From Massilia alkalitolerans DSM 17462 (lineage in GTDB: Bacteria > Pseudomonadota > Gammaproteobacteria > Burkholderiales > Burkholderiaceae_D), in assembly GCF_000427785.1 (NCBI RefSeq), contig NZ_ATYR01000018.1:59995-123994 (forward strand): a DNA stretch of 64,000 nt, given 5' to 3'. Below are positions 1-9,477 of the stretch, piece after piece (position 1 is the first letter of the stretch; the number at the start of each line of letters is the position of its first letter). The notes under the pieces were generated by a model. That model did no database searches. It was given only the letters and a program-made list of their open reading frames with translations, and was not told the DNA's origin. Made by a program: the position numbers and the translations under genes.

Positions 1-380
1 AGCTGCGCCACATCTTCAAGGGCCTGGTCACGGTATTGCAGGAAGGGCAGCGTGTCGCCTTCTTCCCCGAAGGGACCACGTCCAGGCAGGGCGAGGTGCT
101 GCCTTTCCACGCCAACCTGTTCGAGGCCGCCATCGATGCCAAGGTGGCGGTGCAGCCGTATGCGCTGTCCTATGTGGATGGGCAGGGGGCCTTCCACCGC
201 TCGGTCGACTATACCGGCGACACCACTTTTGTGGACAGCCTGTTCACGATCCTGGAAGGCAAGCCGGTGATCGCGCGCCTGCAGCCGCTGGCGCCGATCG
301 ATGCAACAGGGGCGCACCGCCGCGAGCTGGCCGAGTCCGCGCAGGAGGCGGTCGGCGCAGCATTGCGCGGTGATATGTAA
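1..380 (+). CDS. 1-acyl-sn-glycerol-3-phosphate acyltransferase (partial, C-terminal part)
   Basis: The reading frame is already open at the left edge (from base 3), so the N-terminal half, including the HX4D catalytic motif, lies outside the window. The visible part contains FFPEGTTS, the acyl-acceptor-binding FPEGT block of PlsC-type acyltransferases, followed by about 100 residues typical of the end of the domain. The family transfers an acyl chain to lysophosphatidic acid at the inner membrane. It reads in the same direction as ilvD, with 93 bp between them. A second, complete plsC homologue lies at 10556-11311. Because the front half is missing, an ornithine-lipid (OlsA-type) acyltransferase cannot be excluded. 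Confidence 0.8.
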   Translation, partial: LRHIFKGLVTVLQEGQRVAFFPEGTTSRQGEVLPFHANLFEAAIDAKVAVQPYALSYVDGQGAFHRSVDYTGDTTFVDSLFTILEGKPVIARLQPLAPIDATGAHRRELAESAQEAVGAALRGDM

Positions 381-473
381 AACGTATCACAGAGCAATAA
401 ATCATATATTGGACAACTCACAGCCAAGGCGGCACGCTGGTGCCTTACCTATACGCTGTCCCAGGAGACCACG

Positions 474-2336
474 ATGCCGACTTACCGTTCCCGCACCACC
501 ACCCAGGGCCGCAACATGGCCGGCGCCCGTGCCCTGTGGCGCGCCACCGGCATGAAGGACGGCGACTTCGAGAAACCGATCATTGCGGTGGTCAACTCCT
601 TCACCCAGTTCGTGCCCGGCCACGTGCACCTGAAGGACCTGGGCCAGCTGGTGGCGCGCGAGATCGAAGCCAGCGGCGGCGTGGCCAAGGAATTCAATAC
701 CATCGCGGTCGACGACGGCATCGCCATGGGCCACGGCGGCATGCTGTACTCGCTGCCTTCGCGCGACCTGATCGCCGACTCGGTCGAGTACATGGTCAAC
801 GCCCACTGCGCCGACGCCATGGTCTGCATCTCGAACTGCGACAAGATCACCCCGGGCATGCTGATGGCCGCGATGCGCCTGAACATCCCGGTGGTGTTCG
901 TCTCCGGCGGCCCGATGGAAGCGGGCAAGGTGGTCAAGGTGGTCAACAATGACCGCAAGGTGATCAAGCTGGACCTGGTCGACGCCATGATCAAGGCCGG
1001 CGACAGCACGGTGTCCGATGCCGACGTTGCCGAGATCGAACGCTCGGCCTGCCCGACCTGCGGCTCCTGCTCGGGCATGTTCACCGCGAACTCGATGAAC
1101 TGCCTGACCGAGGCGCTGGGCCTGTCGCTGCCGGGCAACGGCACCATCGTCGCCACCCATGCCGACCGCAAGGAACTGTTCCTGCGCGCCGGCCGCCTGA
1201 TCGTGGAAATCGCCAAGCGCCACTACGAACAGGACGACTACTCGGTGCTGCCGCGCTCGATCGCCACCAAGGCCGCCTGGGAAAACGCGATGGCGCTGGA
1301 CGTCTCGATGGGCGGCTCCACCAACACCGTGCTGCACCTGCTGGCGGCGGCGCACGAGGCGGGGGTGGACTTCACCATGGCCGACATCGACCGCATCTCG
1401 CGCAAGGTGCCCTGCCTGTGCAAGGTGGCGCCGATGACCGACAAGTACCACATCGAGGACGTCCACCGCGCCGGCGGCATCATCTCCATCCTGGGCGAGC
1501 TGGCGCGCGCCGGCCTGCTCGACACCTCGCTGCCGACCGTGCACAGCCCGACCATGGGTGAGGCGATCGAGAAGTACGACATCAAGCGCAGCGACGATCC
1601 AGGCGTGCACCAGCTGTTCCGCGCAGCGCCGGGCGGCGTGCCGACCCAGGTCGCGTTCTCGCAGTCCGAGCGCTTCGATGCGAACGACCTCGATCGCAGC
1701 ACGGGTTGCATCCGCGACCGCGAGCACGCCTATTCGCAGGACGGCGGCCTGGCTGTCCTGTACGGCAACATCGCCGAGAAGGGCTGCATCGTGAAGACGG
1801 CGGGCGTGGACGAGAGCATCCTCAAGTTCAGCGGCAAGGCGCGCGTGTTCGAAAGCCAGGACGCGGCGGTGGAAGGCATCCTGGGCGACACGGTCCACGC
1901 CGGCGACGTGGTCATCATCCGCTACGAAGGCCCGAAGGGCGGGCCGGGCATGCAGGAGATGCTGTACCCGACCTCGTACATCAAGTCCAAGGGCCTCGGC
2001 AAGGCCTGCGCGCTGTTCACCGACGGGCGCTTCTCGGGCGGCTCCTCGGGCCTGGTGATCGGCCACGCCTCGCCGGAAGCGGCGGAAGGCGGCGCGATCG
2101 GGCTGGTGGAGGAGGGTGACATCATCGACATCGACATCCCCGCGCGTACCATCAACCTGCGCGTGAGCTTCGAAGAGCTGGCGCACCGGCGCGGGAAGAT
2201 GGAAGAGCGCGGCCGCGATGCGTGGAAGCCGGTGGCGCGCGAGCGCTACGTGTCGCAGGCGCTGCAGGCGTATGCGGCGCTCACGACCTCGGCGGACCGC
2301 GGCGCGGTGCGCGACCTGAGCCAGCTGCACCGCTGA
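474..2336 (+). CDS. ilvD: Dihydroxy-acid dehydratase
   Basis: Dehydrates 2,3-dihydroxy-isovalerate and 2,3-dihydroxy-3-methylvalerate to the 2-keto acids that precede valine, leucine and isoleucine; a cytosolic Fe-S enzyme. The 620-residue product has the usual length for the long IlvD form. It shows the cluster-binding cysteines at [11 protein letters not shown] (Cys about 122) and [11 protein letters not shown] (about 194-201), and GRFSGGSSG near the C-terminus. The ATG follows CAGGAGACCACG, a good Shine-Dalgarno at correct spacing. It ends 30 bp from the end of the convergent apaH gene, with a hairpin between. No other ilv gene is in the window, so it is a stand-alone locus. Confidence 0.97.
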   Translation: MPTYRSRTTTQGRNMAGARALWRATGMKDGDFEKPIIAVVNSFTQFVPGHVHLKDLGQLVAREIEASGGVAKEFNTIAVDDGIAMGHGGMLYSLPSRDLIADSVEYMVNAHCADAMVCISNCDKITPGMLMAAMRLNIPVVFVSGGPMEAGKVVKVVNNDRKVIKLDLVDAMIKAGDSTVSDADVAEIERSACPTCGSCSGMFTANSMNCLTEALGLSLPGNGTIVATHADRKELFLRAGRLIVEIAKRHYEQDDYSVLPRSIATKAAWENAMALDVSMGGSTNTVLHLLAAAHEAGVDFTMADIDRISRKVPCLCKVAPMTDKYHIEDVHRAGGIISILGELARAGLLDTSLPTVHSPTMGEAIEKYDIKRSDDPGVHQLFRAAPGGVPTQVAFSQSERFDANDLDRSTGCIRDREHAYSQDGGLAVLYGNIAEKGCIVKTAGVDESILKFSGKARVFESQDAAVEGILGDTVHAGDVVIIRYEGPKGGPGMQEMLYPTSYIKSKGLGKACALFTDGRFSGGSSGLVIGHASPEAAEGGAIGLVEEGDIIDIDIPARTINLRVSFEELAHRRGKMEERGRDAWKPVARERYVSQALQAYAALTTSADRGAVRDLSQLHR

Positions 2337-2343
2337 TCCCTCG

Positions 2344-2366
2344 CATGGCCGGCCCCGCCGGCCATG
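2344..2366. terminator. Bidirectional hairpin between ilvD and apaH
   Basis: A perfect 10-bp inverted repeat (CATGGCCGGC, loop CCC, GCCGGCCATG) fills the 30-bp gap between the convergent stop codons of ilvD and apaH. The following T-tract is weak (TCATTTCTT on the plus strand), so efficient termination is an inference from position and stem strength. Confidence 0.55.
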
Positions 2367-3224
2367 TCATTTCTTGCCGCTGTGCTCCCGGTACTCGGGA
2401 CAATCCACCTGCAGCAGCGAGCGGTCGTCCAGGCACACCGCCGTCAGCTTCCCGCCCCACACGCAGCCGCTGTCGAGTCCCACCAGGTTGGGCCGCAGCA
2501 CCAGCCCCAGTGCCGACCAGTGCCCGAACACCACGGTCACGTCGGCCGTCGCCCGCTGCGGCAGGTCGAACCAGGGCAGCAGGCCGGAGCCTTCCGGCCC
2601 GCTCTCGCTTTCCTTGTGCAGGAAATCCATGCTCCCGTCCGGCGCGCACAGGCGCATGCGCGTGAGCGCGTTGACGATGCAGCGCAGGCGCGCGATCCCG
2701 GTCAGGCTGTCGTCCCACTGGTTCGGCTCGTTCCCGTACATCTGGCCCAGGAAATCGATCCAGCCGTCGCCGCGCAGCACGGCTTCGACCTCGTGCGCCA
2801 GCGCCATCGTCTGCGCCGCGGTCCATTGCGGCGCGACGCCGGCGTGCACCAGCAGGTGCGCGTCAAGGAACATCGCCAGCGGACGCCGGCGCAGCCACCC
2901 GATGAGTTCATCGCGGTCGGGTGCGGCCAGGATCTCGTCGAGCGTGTCGGAACGGCTGGCGCGCTGCGCGCCGACTGCCACCGCGATCAGGTGCAGGTCA
3001 TGGTTGCCGAGCAGCGCTTCGATGCGGCCGGGGTTCTCGTCGGACAGCGCCTTCATGCGGCGCAGTGCGGTCAGCGAATCCGGACCGCGGTTGATCAGGT
3101 CGCCCACGAACAGGATGCGCGGCTGCGTTTGTCCATGCTGGTGCGCGTCGTCGACGATGCGGTCGATCAGGAGTCGGGCTTCGTGGGCGCAGCCCTGCAG
3201 GTCGCCGATGGCGTAGGTTCTCAT
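2367..3224 (-). CDS. apaH: Symmetrical bis(5'-nucleosyl)-tetraphosphatase
   Basis: Hydrolyses diadenosine tetraphosphate to two ADP, and in enterobacteria also removes Np4-type RNA caps. The 285-residue protein begins [15 protein letters not shown] and carries the metallophosphoesterase signature GDxxxxG ([12 protein letters not shown]) and GNHDLHL, which supply the dinuclear metal ligands. Length matches the family (about 280). It is convergent with ilvD and divergent from the glycosyltransferase at 3524, so it is probably transcribed alone. In E. coli apaH lies in the rsmA/ksgA cluster; that context is absent here. Confidence 0.95.
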   Translation of the reverse strand: MRTYAIGDLQGCAHEARLLIDRIVDDAHQHGQTQPRILFVGDLINRGPDSLTALRRMKALSDENPGRIEALLGNHDLHLIAVAVGAQRASRSDTLDEILAAPDRDELIGWLRRRPLAMFLDAHLLVHAGVAPQWTAAQTMALAHEVEAVLRGDGWIDFLGQMYGNEPNQWDDSLTGIARLRCIVNALTRMRLCAPDGSMDFLHKESESGPEGSGLLPWFDLPQRATADVTVVFGHWSALGLVLRPNLVGLDSGCVWGGKLTAVCLDDRSLLQVDCPEYREHSGKK

Positions 3225-3523
3225 GTTGTTCTTATCGAAGTGGTGGAGCAGAGGCGGAACAGGACCGCTGTGGGGATACTAAATGATTTCGCCGGTGGCC
3301 GCATCGGCACGGTGAAACGCAGGCGAATACGGAACACGTGCGCGCAATCGAACTAACGCGAATTTGATGCAATCGAACGACGCCGTGCGGAATCGCATTC
3401 GGCTCCGGAGCGCCTCTTCTATTCCGGTACAATGGGCCACCATTCCCACGATAAGAGTGCGGTGTTTTTTTCCGCAGGGTCGACGCGGAAACGACTTACA
3501 GTGTGCACCGAAAGAATAATAAA
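3225..3523. other. Divergent intergenic region between apaH and the sugar-1-phosphate transferase gene
   Basis: About 300 bp with no credible coding frame. It should hold the promoters of both flanking genes. TACAAT at 3428-3433 is a possible plus-strand -10 element, but no convincing -35 lies 16-18 bp upstream. A T-tract of seven at about 3465-3471 sits inside a short GCGG/CCGC dyad. Composition becomes AT-richer toward the start of the transferase gene. Confidence 0.4.
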
Positions 3524-4624
3524 ATGTTCTCCTTTTTCGTCGGTTTCGTATCCTGTGCAGTGCTCACCCTGCTGGTGATTAAGTATGCGAAGCGCAATGG
3601 TTTTGCGCTCGATACCGATTATGGCGGCGTGCAGAAGTTCCACGCGCATCTGGTTGCGCGCATCGGCGGGGTGCCAATCTTTCTCGCCGTCTTATTCACC
3701 GCCGCGATGTCGACGATGCGCGAACCGGCGCTCGGCGCATGGATCGCGCCCCTGCTCGGATGCGCCTTCATTGCCATGGCCGGCGGTATCGTCGAAGACT
3801 ATACCGGCCGCGTTTCACCGGCGCGCCGGCTGCTGCTCACGATGCTTGCCGCGCTGTTCGCCTATTACCTGCTCGATGCGAAACTGGTGCGCCTCGACCT
3901 GCCCTGGGGCGCGCTGCCGCTGCAATGGGATCTGGTGGTGCTGCCGCTCACGGTGCTCGCGGTGGCGGGCATCGCGAATGCCGTGAATATCATCGACGGC
4001 TTCAATGGCCTGGCCAGCATGGTCAGCATTTGCATGCTGCTGTCGCTGGCCTATGTGGCGCTGCAGGTGGGGGACATGGTGGTGCTGGTGACCGCACTGA
4101 TCGTGGCCGGCGCCACTGCGGGCTTCCTGATCTGGAATTACCCGGTGGGCCTGATTTTCCTTGGCGACGGCGGCGCCTACTTCATCGGTTTCATGCTCGG
4201 CGAACTGGCGCTGCTGCTGGTGATGCGCAATCCCGGCGTGTCCACCTGGTACGCCGCGCTGCTGCTGATTTATCCCGCATTCGAAACGATATTCTCCGCT
4301 TACCGCCGCATGTTCGTGCGCGGTAAATCACCGGCACTGCCGGACGGAATTCACCTGCATAGTTTGATATTCCGGCGTATCGTGCAATGGACGGTGGGGC
4401 CGCGCGAGGCGCGCGCACTGATGAAACGGAACGCGCGCACCTCGCCTTATTTATGGCTGTTTTCCCTGATGGCCGTCATTCCGGCAACCGTGTTCTGGAA
4501 AAACACCAGTGTGCTCATCTTCTTCAGTTTGTTGTTTATAATCAGCTACCTCTGGTTATATGTGCGTATTGTTCGATTTAAGTCGCCACGCTGGCTTTTC
4601 TTACAAAAGAAAAAGCGCAATTAA
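3524..4624 (+). CDS. Polyprenyl-phosphate N-acetylaminosugar-1-phosphate transferase (MraY/WecA family)
   Basis: Integral membrane enzyme that moves a sugar-1-phosphate from UDP-sugar to undecaprenyl phosphate, the first step of O-antigen, enterobacterial-common-antigen or exopolysaccharide assembly. The 366-residue product has about ten hydrophobic segments. It shows the family landmarks NAVNIIDGFNGLA (about 153-165), GDGGAYFIGF (about 213) and HLHSLIFRR (about 277), the last resembling the HIHH-type loop of WecA. ATG 3524 is preferred over an upstream GTG at 3503 because it opens directly into the first hydrophobic segment. The last 100 bp are AT-rich compared with the neighbours. Substrate cannot be decided from sequence; nearby LPS genes favour a cell-surface glycan role. 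Confidence 0.85.
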   Translation: MFSFFVGFVSCAVLTLLVIKYAKRNGFALDTDYGGVQKFHAHLVARIGGVPIFLAVLFTAAMSTMREPALGAWIAPLLGCAFIAMAGGIVEDYTGRVSPARRLLLTMLAALFAYYLLDAKLVRLDLPWGALPLQWDLVVLPLTVLAVAGIANAVNIIDGFNGLASMVSICMLLSLAYVALQVGDMVVLVTALIVAGATAGFLIWNYPVGLIFLGDGGAYFIGFMLGELALLLVMRNPGVSTWYAALLLIYPAFETIFSAYRRMFVRGKSPALPDGIHLHSLIFRRIVQWTVGPREARALMKRNARTSPYLWLFSLMAVIPATVFWKNTSVLIFFSLLFIISYLWLYVRIVRFKSPRWLFLQKKKRN

Positions 4625-4716
4625 GTCATTAATGTTAGTATATTGCGACAATTGGTGAGTATCTCGCCGTGCCGTACAAGCTTTAATTTCAACCTTTCAT
4701 TCAAGAGGGAACGACG

Positions 4717-5034
4717 ATGGATCTGTCCAATATGTCCGTAGGCGATTTGCGCAACCTGCAGGAACAAATCAAGCAGGAGATGAAGAAGCGCGAAGTCCAG
4801 GAAGTGCAAAAGGCGCGCGAACAGATTCTGGCGATCGCGCAGAGTGTTGGCGTGCCCCTCAAGGACCTGCTGGCAACCGGCGGCCGCGGCAATGCGACCA
4901 AGGGCAATTCGGTGGCCGTGCGTTATCGCCATCCGGACAATGCATCGCAGCAGTGGACCGGCCGCGGCCGCCAGCCGAAATGGGTCAAGGAATGGGTCGA
5001 AGGCGGCAAGTCGCTCGACAAGCTGCGCGTCTAA
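4717..5034 (+). CDS. H-NS family histone-like nucleoid-structuring protein
   Basis: Small DNA-binding protein that silences AT-rich DNA. The 105-residue product has a charged N-terminal coiled coil (QEQIKQEMKKREVQEVQKAR) for oligomerisation. It ends in the H-NS DNA-binding core, here TGRGRQPKWVKEWVEGG, where GRGRQP replaces the usual GRGRTP/GRGKRP AT-hook-like loop. This short form is the common betaproteobacterial type (BpH3/Bv3F family). AAGAGGGAACGACG upstream of the ATG is a good ribosome-binding site. The AT-rich DNA just upstream (4560-4700) would itself suit H-NS binding, so autoregulation is possible but not shown. Confidence 0.9.
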   Translation: MDLSNMSVGDLRNLQEQIKQEMKKREVQEVQKAREQILAIAQSVGVPLKDLLATGGRGNATKGNSVAVRYRHPDNASQQWTGRGRQPKWVKEWVEGGKSLDKLRV

Positions 5035-5227
5035 GTTTTTCTGGCCGGACTTCCCGGCCCTGGCAGGACCAGCGCGAGCGGTCCGTCCGTTTCCCAACGG
5101 ACGCCGCTTGCCGCTACAATAGCTGCATTTGTCATTCCTCTAACTCTCATCCGATAATTCGGCGCCGACGCCTGCCGCGTCCTCCGGCTGCTTTCGTATG
5201 CCCGCGCCCCAGCTTTCCAAGGACATC

Positions 5228-6610
5228 ATGCTTGCTCTCTCGAAAACGATCTTCAAGGCCTATGACATTCGCGGCGTCATCGACAAGACGCTGGACGAAG
5301 GCATTGCACGCCACATCGGCCGCGCATTCGGCGCCGCCGCCCTGGCGAAGGGAGAGCGCAAGGTCGTGATCGGCCGCGACGGCCGCCTGTCGGGTCCCGG
5401 CCTGGCCGCCGCCCTGGGCGAAGGCCTGCGCGACGCCGGCGTGGACGTGATCGACCTCGGCATGGTCGCCACCCCGATGGTCTACTTCGCCACCAACGTG
5501 CTCGACACCCGTTCGGGCATCATGGTCACCGGCAGCCACAATCCGCCGGACTACAATGGCTTCAAGATGGTCATGGCGGGCGAGGCGATCTACGGCGAGG
5601 CCATCCTGGCCCTGCACGACAGCATCGCAGCCTACGACGGCAGCGTCGCGGAACAGCGCGGCGCCTACGGCACCCACGATATCCGCGCCGCCTACCTCGA
5701 GCGCATCATTGGCGACGTCAAGATCGCGCGCCCGATCAAGATCGCGGTCGATTGCGGCAACGGCGTGGCCGGCGCCTTTGCCGGCGACCTGTATCGCGGC
5801 ATGGGCTGCGAAGTGGTCGAACTGTTCTGCGAAGTGGACGGCCACTTCCCGAACCACCACCCGGACCCGGCGCACCCGGAGAACCTGCAGGACCTCATCA
5901 AGGCGCTGCAGGACACCGACGCCGAGATTGGCCTGGCCTTCGATGGCGACGGCGACCGTCTCGGCATCGTCACCAAGGATGGCCAGATCATCTTCCCGGA
6001 CCGCCAGATGATGCTGTTCGCCAGCGACGTCCTGTCGCGCAATCCGGGCGCCGAGATCCTGTACGACGTCAAGTGCACCCGCCACCTCGCTCCCTGGATC
6101 GAGCATGCCGGCGGCCGCCCGCTGATGTGGAAGACCGGCCACTCACTGGTCAAGGCCAAGCTGAAGGAAACCGGCGCCCCGCTGGGCGGCGAGATGAGCG
6201 GCCACATCTTCTTCAAGGACCGCTGGTACGGCTTCGACGACGGCCTGTACGCCGGCGCGCGCATGCTCGAGATCCTGACGAAAGAGCAGGACCCTTCCAG
6301 GCTGCTGAACAGCCTGCCGATCGCCAGCAGCACCCCGGAGCTGCACCTGCACCTGAAGGAGGGCGAGAACTTCGCCCTGATCGACAGCCTGCGCGCCAAC
6401 GCGACTTTCCCGACCTCGGAAAAGATCAACGGCATCGACGGCCTGCGCGTGGAGTACCCGGACGGCTTCGGCCTGGCGCGCTCCTCGAACACCACCCCGG
6501 TGGTGGTCCTGCGCTTCGAAGGCGAGAACCCGGAAGCCCTGGCACGCATCCAGGCCGAGTTCAAGACCGTGATCCTGGCGGCCAAGCCGGACGCCGAACT
6601 GCCGTTCTAA
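5228..6610 (+). CDS. algC: Phosphomannomutase/phosphoglucomutase
   Basis: Interconverts hexose 6- and 1-phosphates, feeding nucleotide-sugar synthesis for LPS and exopolysaccharide. The product (460 residues from this start) is an alpha-D-phosphohexomutase. It has the phosphoserine loop TGSHNPPDYNG, metal-binding DGDGDRLG and sugar-binding GGEMSGHIFF, and the length of AlgC/ManB. ATG 5228 follows CCAAGGACATC and is preferred to ATG 5198, which has no Shine-Dalgarno. The stop is followed within 8 bp by waaC, so phosphohexomutase, waaC and waaA probably form one LPS-precursor operon. The dual Pseudomonas-like specificity is inferred from family resemblance. Confidence 0.9.
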   Translation: MLALSKTIFKAYDIRGVIDKTLDEGIARHIGRAFGAAALAKGERKVVIGRDGRLSGPGLAAALGEGLRDAGVDVIDLGMVATPMVYFATNVLDTRSGIMVTGSHNPPDYNGFKMVMAGEAIYGEAILALHDSIAAYDGSVAEQRGAYGTHDIRAAYLERIIGDVKIARPIKIAVDCGNGVAGAFAGDLYRGMGCEVVELFCEVDGHFPNHHPDPAHPENLQDLIKALQDTDAEIGLAFDGDGDRLGIVTKDGQIIFPDRQMMLFASDVLSRNPGAEILYDVKCTRHLAPWIEHAGGRPLMWKTGHSLVKAKLKETGAPLGGEMSGHIFFKDRWYGFDDGLYAGARMLEILTKEQDPSRLLNSLPIASSTPELHLHLKEGENFALIDSLRANATFPTSEKINGIDGLRVEYPDGFGLARSSNTTPVVVLRFEGENPEALARIQAEFKTVILAAKPDAELPF

Positions 6611-6620
6611 GGACTTGCGC

Positions 6621-7601
6621 TTGAAGATCCTGCTGGTGCGCGTGTCGTCGCTGGGCGACGTGCTGCATAACCTGCCGATGGTGGCCGACATCCTGCGCCA
6701 CCATCCGGGCGCCACCATCGACTGGGTGGTGGAAGAAGGCTACACCAGCCTGGTGCGCCTGAATCCGCACGTCCGCAAAATCATCCCCTGGGCGCTGCGC
6801 CGCTGGCGCAAGGGCCTCGGCAAGGCGGAAACCCGGGCCGAGATCAAGGCCTTCTTCCGTACCCTGCGCGAGGAGGAATACGACTATGTGTTCGACACCC
6901 AGGGCCTGCTCAAGACCGGCGTCATCATGGGCGCTGCGCGCGTGCGCAAGGGCGGCCGGAAGGTCGGCCTGGCCAACGGCAGCGAAGGCTCGGGCTACGA
7001 GGGTATCTCGCGCATCTTCCACACCGACAGCATCCCGCTGAATCCGCGTACCCACGCGGTGGCGCGCGGACGCATGGTCGCCGGCGCCGCGTTCGGCTAC
7101 ACGGTCGACCATGCGCCGGATTTCGGCCTGCCTGCGCCGCAGGCAGCGTCGCGTCCGGGCTTCCTGCCGCCTGAAGACTATGCCGTGTTCTTCCACGGCA
7201 CCGCGCGCGACGCCAAGCGCTGGTCGCGCGAGAACTGGATCGAACTCGGCCGCGCCCTGGCGCCGATGCCGGTGCTGCTGCCCTGGGGCTCGCCCCAGGA
7301 ACAGCAGGAGGCCGAAGCCATGGCCGCCGGCCTGCCGAATGCGCGCGTGCTGCCGAAGCTGTCGATGATGGACGCGGTGGCCCTGGCCCAGCATGCGCGC
7401 CTCGCGGTGGGCGTGGACACCGGCCTGACCCATATCGCCGCCGCCTTTGTCCGCCCGACGGTCGAGATCTACTGCGATTCGCCGAAGTGGAAGACCGAGG
7501 GCAACTGGTCGGATCGGATCGTCAACCTCGGCGACATGCAATCGCCGCCGTCCGCGCCTGAAGTCATCGCCGCCGCGCGCCGCCTGCTGGAGGCCGTGTG
7601 A
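6621..7601 (+). CDS. waaC: LPS heptosyltransferase I
   Basis: Adds the first L-glycero-D-manno-heptose to Kdo2-lipid A on the cytoplasmic face of the inner membrane. The GT9 fold starts with KILLVRVSSLGDVLHNLP, the hallmark N-terminus of WaaC. It retains FHGTARDAKRW (about 190) and GVDTGLTHIAAAF (about 268) for ADP-heptose binding. No ATG is available. The TTG at 6621 lies seven bases behind AAGGA and fits better than the TTG at 6615. Its stop codon overlaps the GTG of waaA by 4 bp (GTGA), indicating translational coupling. Confidence 0.93.
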   Translation: MKILLVRVSSLGDVLHNLPMVADILRHHPGATIDWVVEEGYTSLVRLNPHVRKIIPWALRRWRKGLGKAETRAEIKAFFRTLREEEYDYVFDTQGLLKTGVIMGAARVRKGGRKVGLANGSEGSGYEGISRIFHTDSIPLNPRTHAVARGRMVAGAAFGYTVDHAPDFGLPAPQAASRPGFLPPEDYAVFFHGTARDAKRWSRENWIELGRALAPMPVLLPWGSPQEQQEAEAMAAGLPNARVLPKLSMMDAVALAQHARLAVGVDTGLTHIAAAFVRPTVEIYCDSPKWKTEGNWSDRIVNLGDMQSPPSAPEVIAAARRLLEAV

Positions 7602-8866
7602 AGCGGTGGCTGTATTCGCTGGCCTGGTGGCTGGCGCTGCCGCTCGTGTTCGGGCGCCTGTGGTGGCGCGGGCGCAAGGAGCCCGGCTACCGCGCCCACT
7701 GGGCCGAGCGCCTGGGCTTTCCCGCTGCGCCCCCATCGGCGCGCATGACCCTGTGGGTGCACGCCGTCTCGGTCGGCGAAACCCGCGCCAGCGAACCGCT
7801 GGTCGAGGCGCTGCTCGCCGCGTATCCCGATTCCCGCATTCTGCTGACCCACATGACGCCGACCGGCCGCGCAACCGGCAAGTCCCTGTTCGGCCACCAT
7901 GGCGAGCGCCTGGTGCAGTCCTACCTGCCTTACGACACCGGTTTCATGGTGGGACGCTTCCTGCGCCGCTTCCAGCCGCGCGTGTGCATCCTGATGGAGA
8001 CCGAGGTGTGGCCGAACTTGGTCGAAGGCTGCGCCTCGGCCGGGGTGCCGGTGGCGCTGGTCAATGCGCGCCTGTCGGAACGCTCGCTGGGGCGCGGGCA
8101 GAAGATGGGCGCCCTGATGACGGATGCGGCGCGGGCTATCACGCTGGTGGCGGCGCAGACCGAGGCTGACGCCGGGCGCATCCGTTCGCTGGGCGCGCCG
8201 CAGGTGGCGGTTACCGGCAGCATCAAGTTCGACGTGGTGCCGCCGCAGACGGCGCTGGAGAAGGGCGCCTGGCTGCGCGCGCAGTTCGGCGCGCGTCCTG
8301 TGTTCCTGTGCGCCAGCACGCGCGAGGGCGAGGAAGCCCTGATCCTGGACGCCTGGCAGCGTGCGGCGGACAAGCCGGCGAATGCGCTGCTGGCGATCGT
8401 GCCGCGCCATCCGCAGCGCTTCGACGAAGTCGAGAAACTGGCCGCGGCGCGCGGCCTGTCGGTACAGCGGCGCTCGCGCCTGGAAGCGGGTATGGGGAGC
8501 GCCGACGTGCTGCTGGGCGACTCGATGGGCGAGATGTTCGCCTATTACGCCGCCTGCGACTGCGCCTTCATCGGCGGCAGCCTGATGCCGCTGGGCGGGC
8601 AGAACCTGATCGAAGCCTGCGCCCTGGGCAAGCCGGTGCTGGTGGGCGAGCACACCTTCAACTTCGCCCAGGCGACCGAGGAAGCGGTGGCGGATGGCGC
8701 CGCCCTGCGCGTGCTTGACGCCGACGCCTTGATCGCGGCCGCGCTGCGCCTGCTGGAAGACGAGGCTGCCCGCCTTGGCATGGGCGCGCATGCGCTCGCG
8801 TTCGCGGGCCGCCACCGCGGCGCCACCCTGCGCACTGTTGAACTCCTGCGACGACTTATCCGGTAG
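7598..8866 (+). CDS. waaA: 3-deoxy-D-manno-octulosonic acid transferase
   Basis: Transfers Kdo from CMP-Kdo to lipid IVA, an essential step of LPS synthesis; membrane-anchored GT30 enzyme. The 422-residue product begins with a hydrophobic anchor and shows WVHAVSVGETRA (catalytic Glu region), LMETEVWPNLV and GGSLMPLGGQNLIEA, all family signatures. Length matches WaaA (about 425). The GTG start overlaps the waaC stop by 4 bp. Both inner-core transferases are therefore coupled, downstream of the phosphohexomutase. Whether it adds one or two Kdo residues cannot be read from sequence. Confidence 0.95.
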   Translation: MKRWLYSLAWWLALPLVFGRLWWRGRKEPGYRAHWAERLGFPAAPPSARMTLWVHAVSVGETRASEPLVEALLAAYPDSRILLTHMTPTGRATGKSLFGHHGERLVQSYLPYDTGFMVGRFLRRFQPRVCILMETEVWPNLVEGCASAGVPVALVNARLSERSLGRGQKMGALMTDAARAITLVAAQTEADAGRIRSLGAPQVAVTGSIKFDVVPPQTALEKGAWLRAQFGARPVFLCASTREGEEALILDAWQRAADKPANALLAIVPRHPQRFDEVEKLAAARGLSVQRRSRLEAGMGSADVLLGDSMGEMFAYYAACDCAFIGGSLMPLGGQNLIEACALGKPVLVGEHTFNFAQATEEAVADGAALRVLDADALIAAALRLLEDEAARLGMGAHALAFAGRHRGATLRTVELLRRLIR

Positions 8867-8916
8867 GTTTTGCTACCATTCCGGTTCGAGCTCGGATAAT
8901 AACCAGGGGATGCGCT

Positions 8917-9477
8917 ATGTTGTCGTTTAATCACCCGAGGCCGCTTAGTGACACAATGAGCAGCAATCAACCTGCCGCCATGCCGTTACAACAGCAGGCC
9001 GACGACAAGCTGTTGCACATGCCTGTGAGTGACGGCCCGGTGGATATCCCGGCGCCATCCGCTGCGCCTCCCGTTCCCTTATCCGAACTGCATTTCTTCG
9101 TGCGCTACACGCTGGGTGAATACATCAGCTTCATGTGGCAGCACGGCGGTTTCCTGATCCGCCGCCGGCGCATCCGCTGGCCAGCCAGCCTCTACCTTCG
9201 CCTGAAAAGCACCCTGGGGGCCGCCCTCCATTTCGTCATGCTCGGCCGCGGCCGGCGCACCTATGAATTCACCATCGACCAGCACGGCATCGTGCGCACC
9301 AGCGGGGGCGTGACCCTGATCGGGTGGGAAGACGTGATCGGCGTGCGCACCTATTCGCGCGGGTTCATGATGGTGCTGAAGCGCGGGACCTTGCCGATTC
9401 CGTATCGGGCGCTGTCGGAGGCGCAGGAGGCCGCGATGCGGGAGCTGGCCGCGGCACGCCGCGATGCGTTGTTGTAG
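8917..9477 (+). CDS. YcxB-like domain protein of unknown function
   Basis: A 186-residue protein with a disordered, proline-rich first 65 residues and then a compact domain. RTYEFTIDQHGIVRTSG, IGWEDVIGVRTYSRGFMMVL and IPYRAL resemble the YcxB-like family, whose members are usually membrane-tethered; a hydrophobic patch near residues 100-110 (LGAALHFVML) could be the membrane contact. The ATG at 8917 follows AGGGGATGCGCT; ATG 8956 is an alternative. The function is unknown. Its TAG stop codon lies inside the GTAGGGTG repeat that begins at 9474. Confidence 0.6.
   Translation: MLSFNHPRPLSDTMSSNQPAAMPLQQQADDKLLHMPVSDGPVDIPAPSAAPPVPLSELHFFVRYTLGEYISFMWQHGGFLIRRRRIRWPASLYLRLKSTLGAALHFVMLGRGRRTYEFTIDQHGIVRTSGGVTLIGWEDVIGVRTYSRGFMMVLKRGTLPIPYRALSEAQEAAMRELAAARRDALL

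Noticed and set aside
402..2330. 642-codon open frame on the minus strand
   Set aside because: Antisense shadow of ilvD, produced by high GC codon bias; its translation is rich in His, Arg, Val and Gln with no domain.
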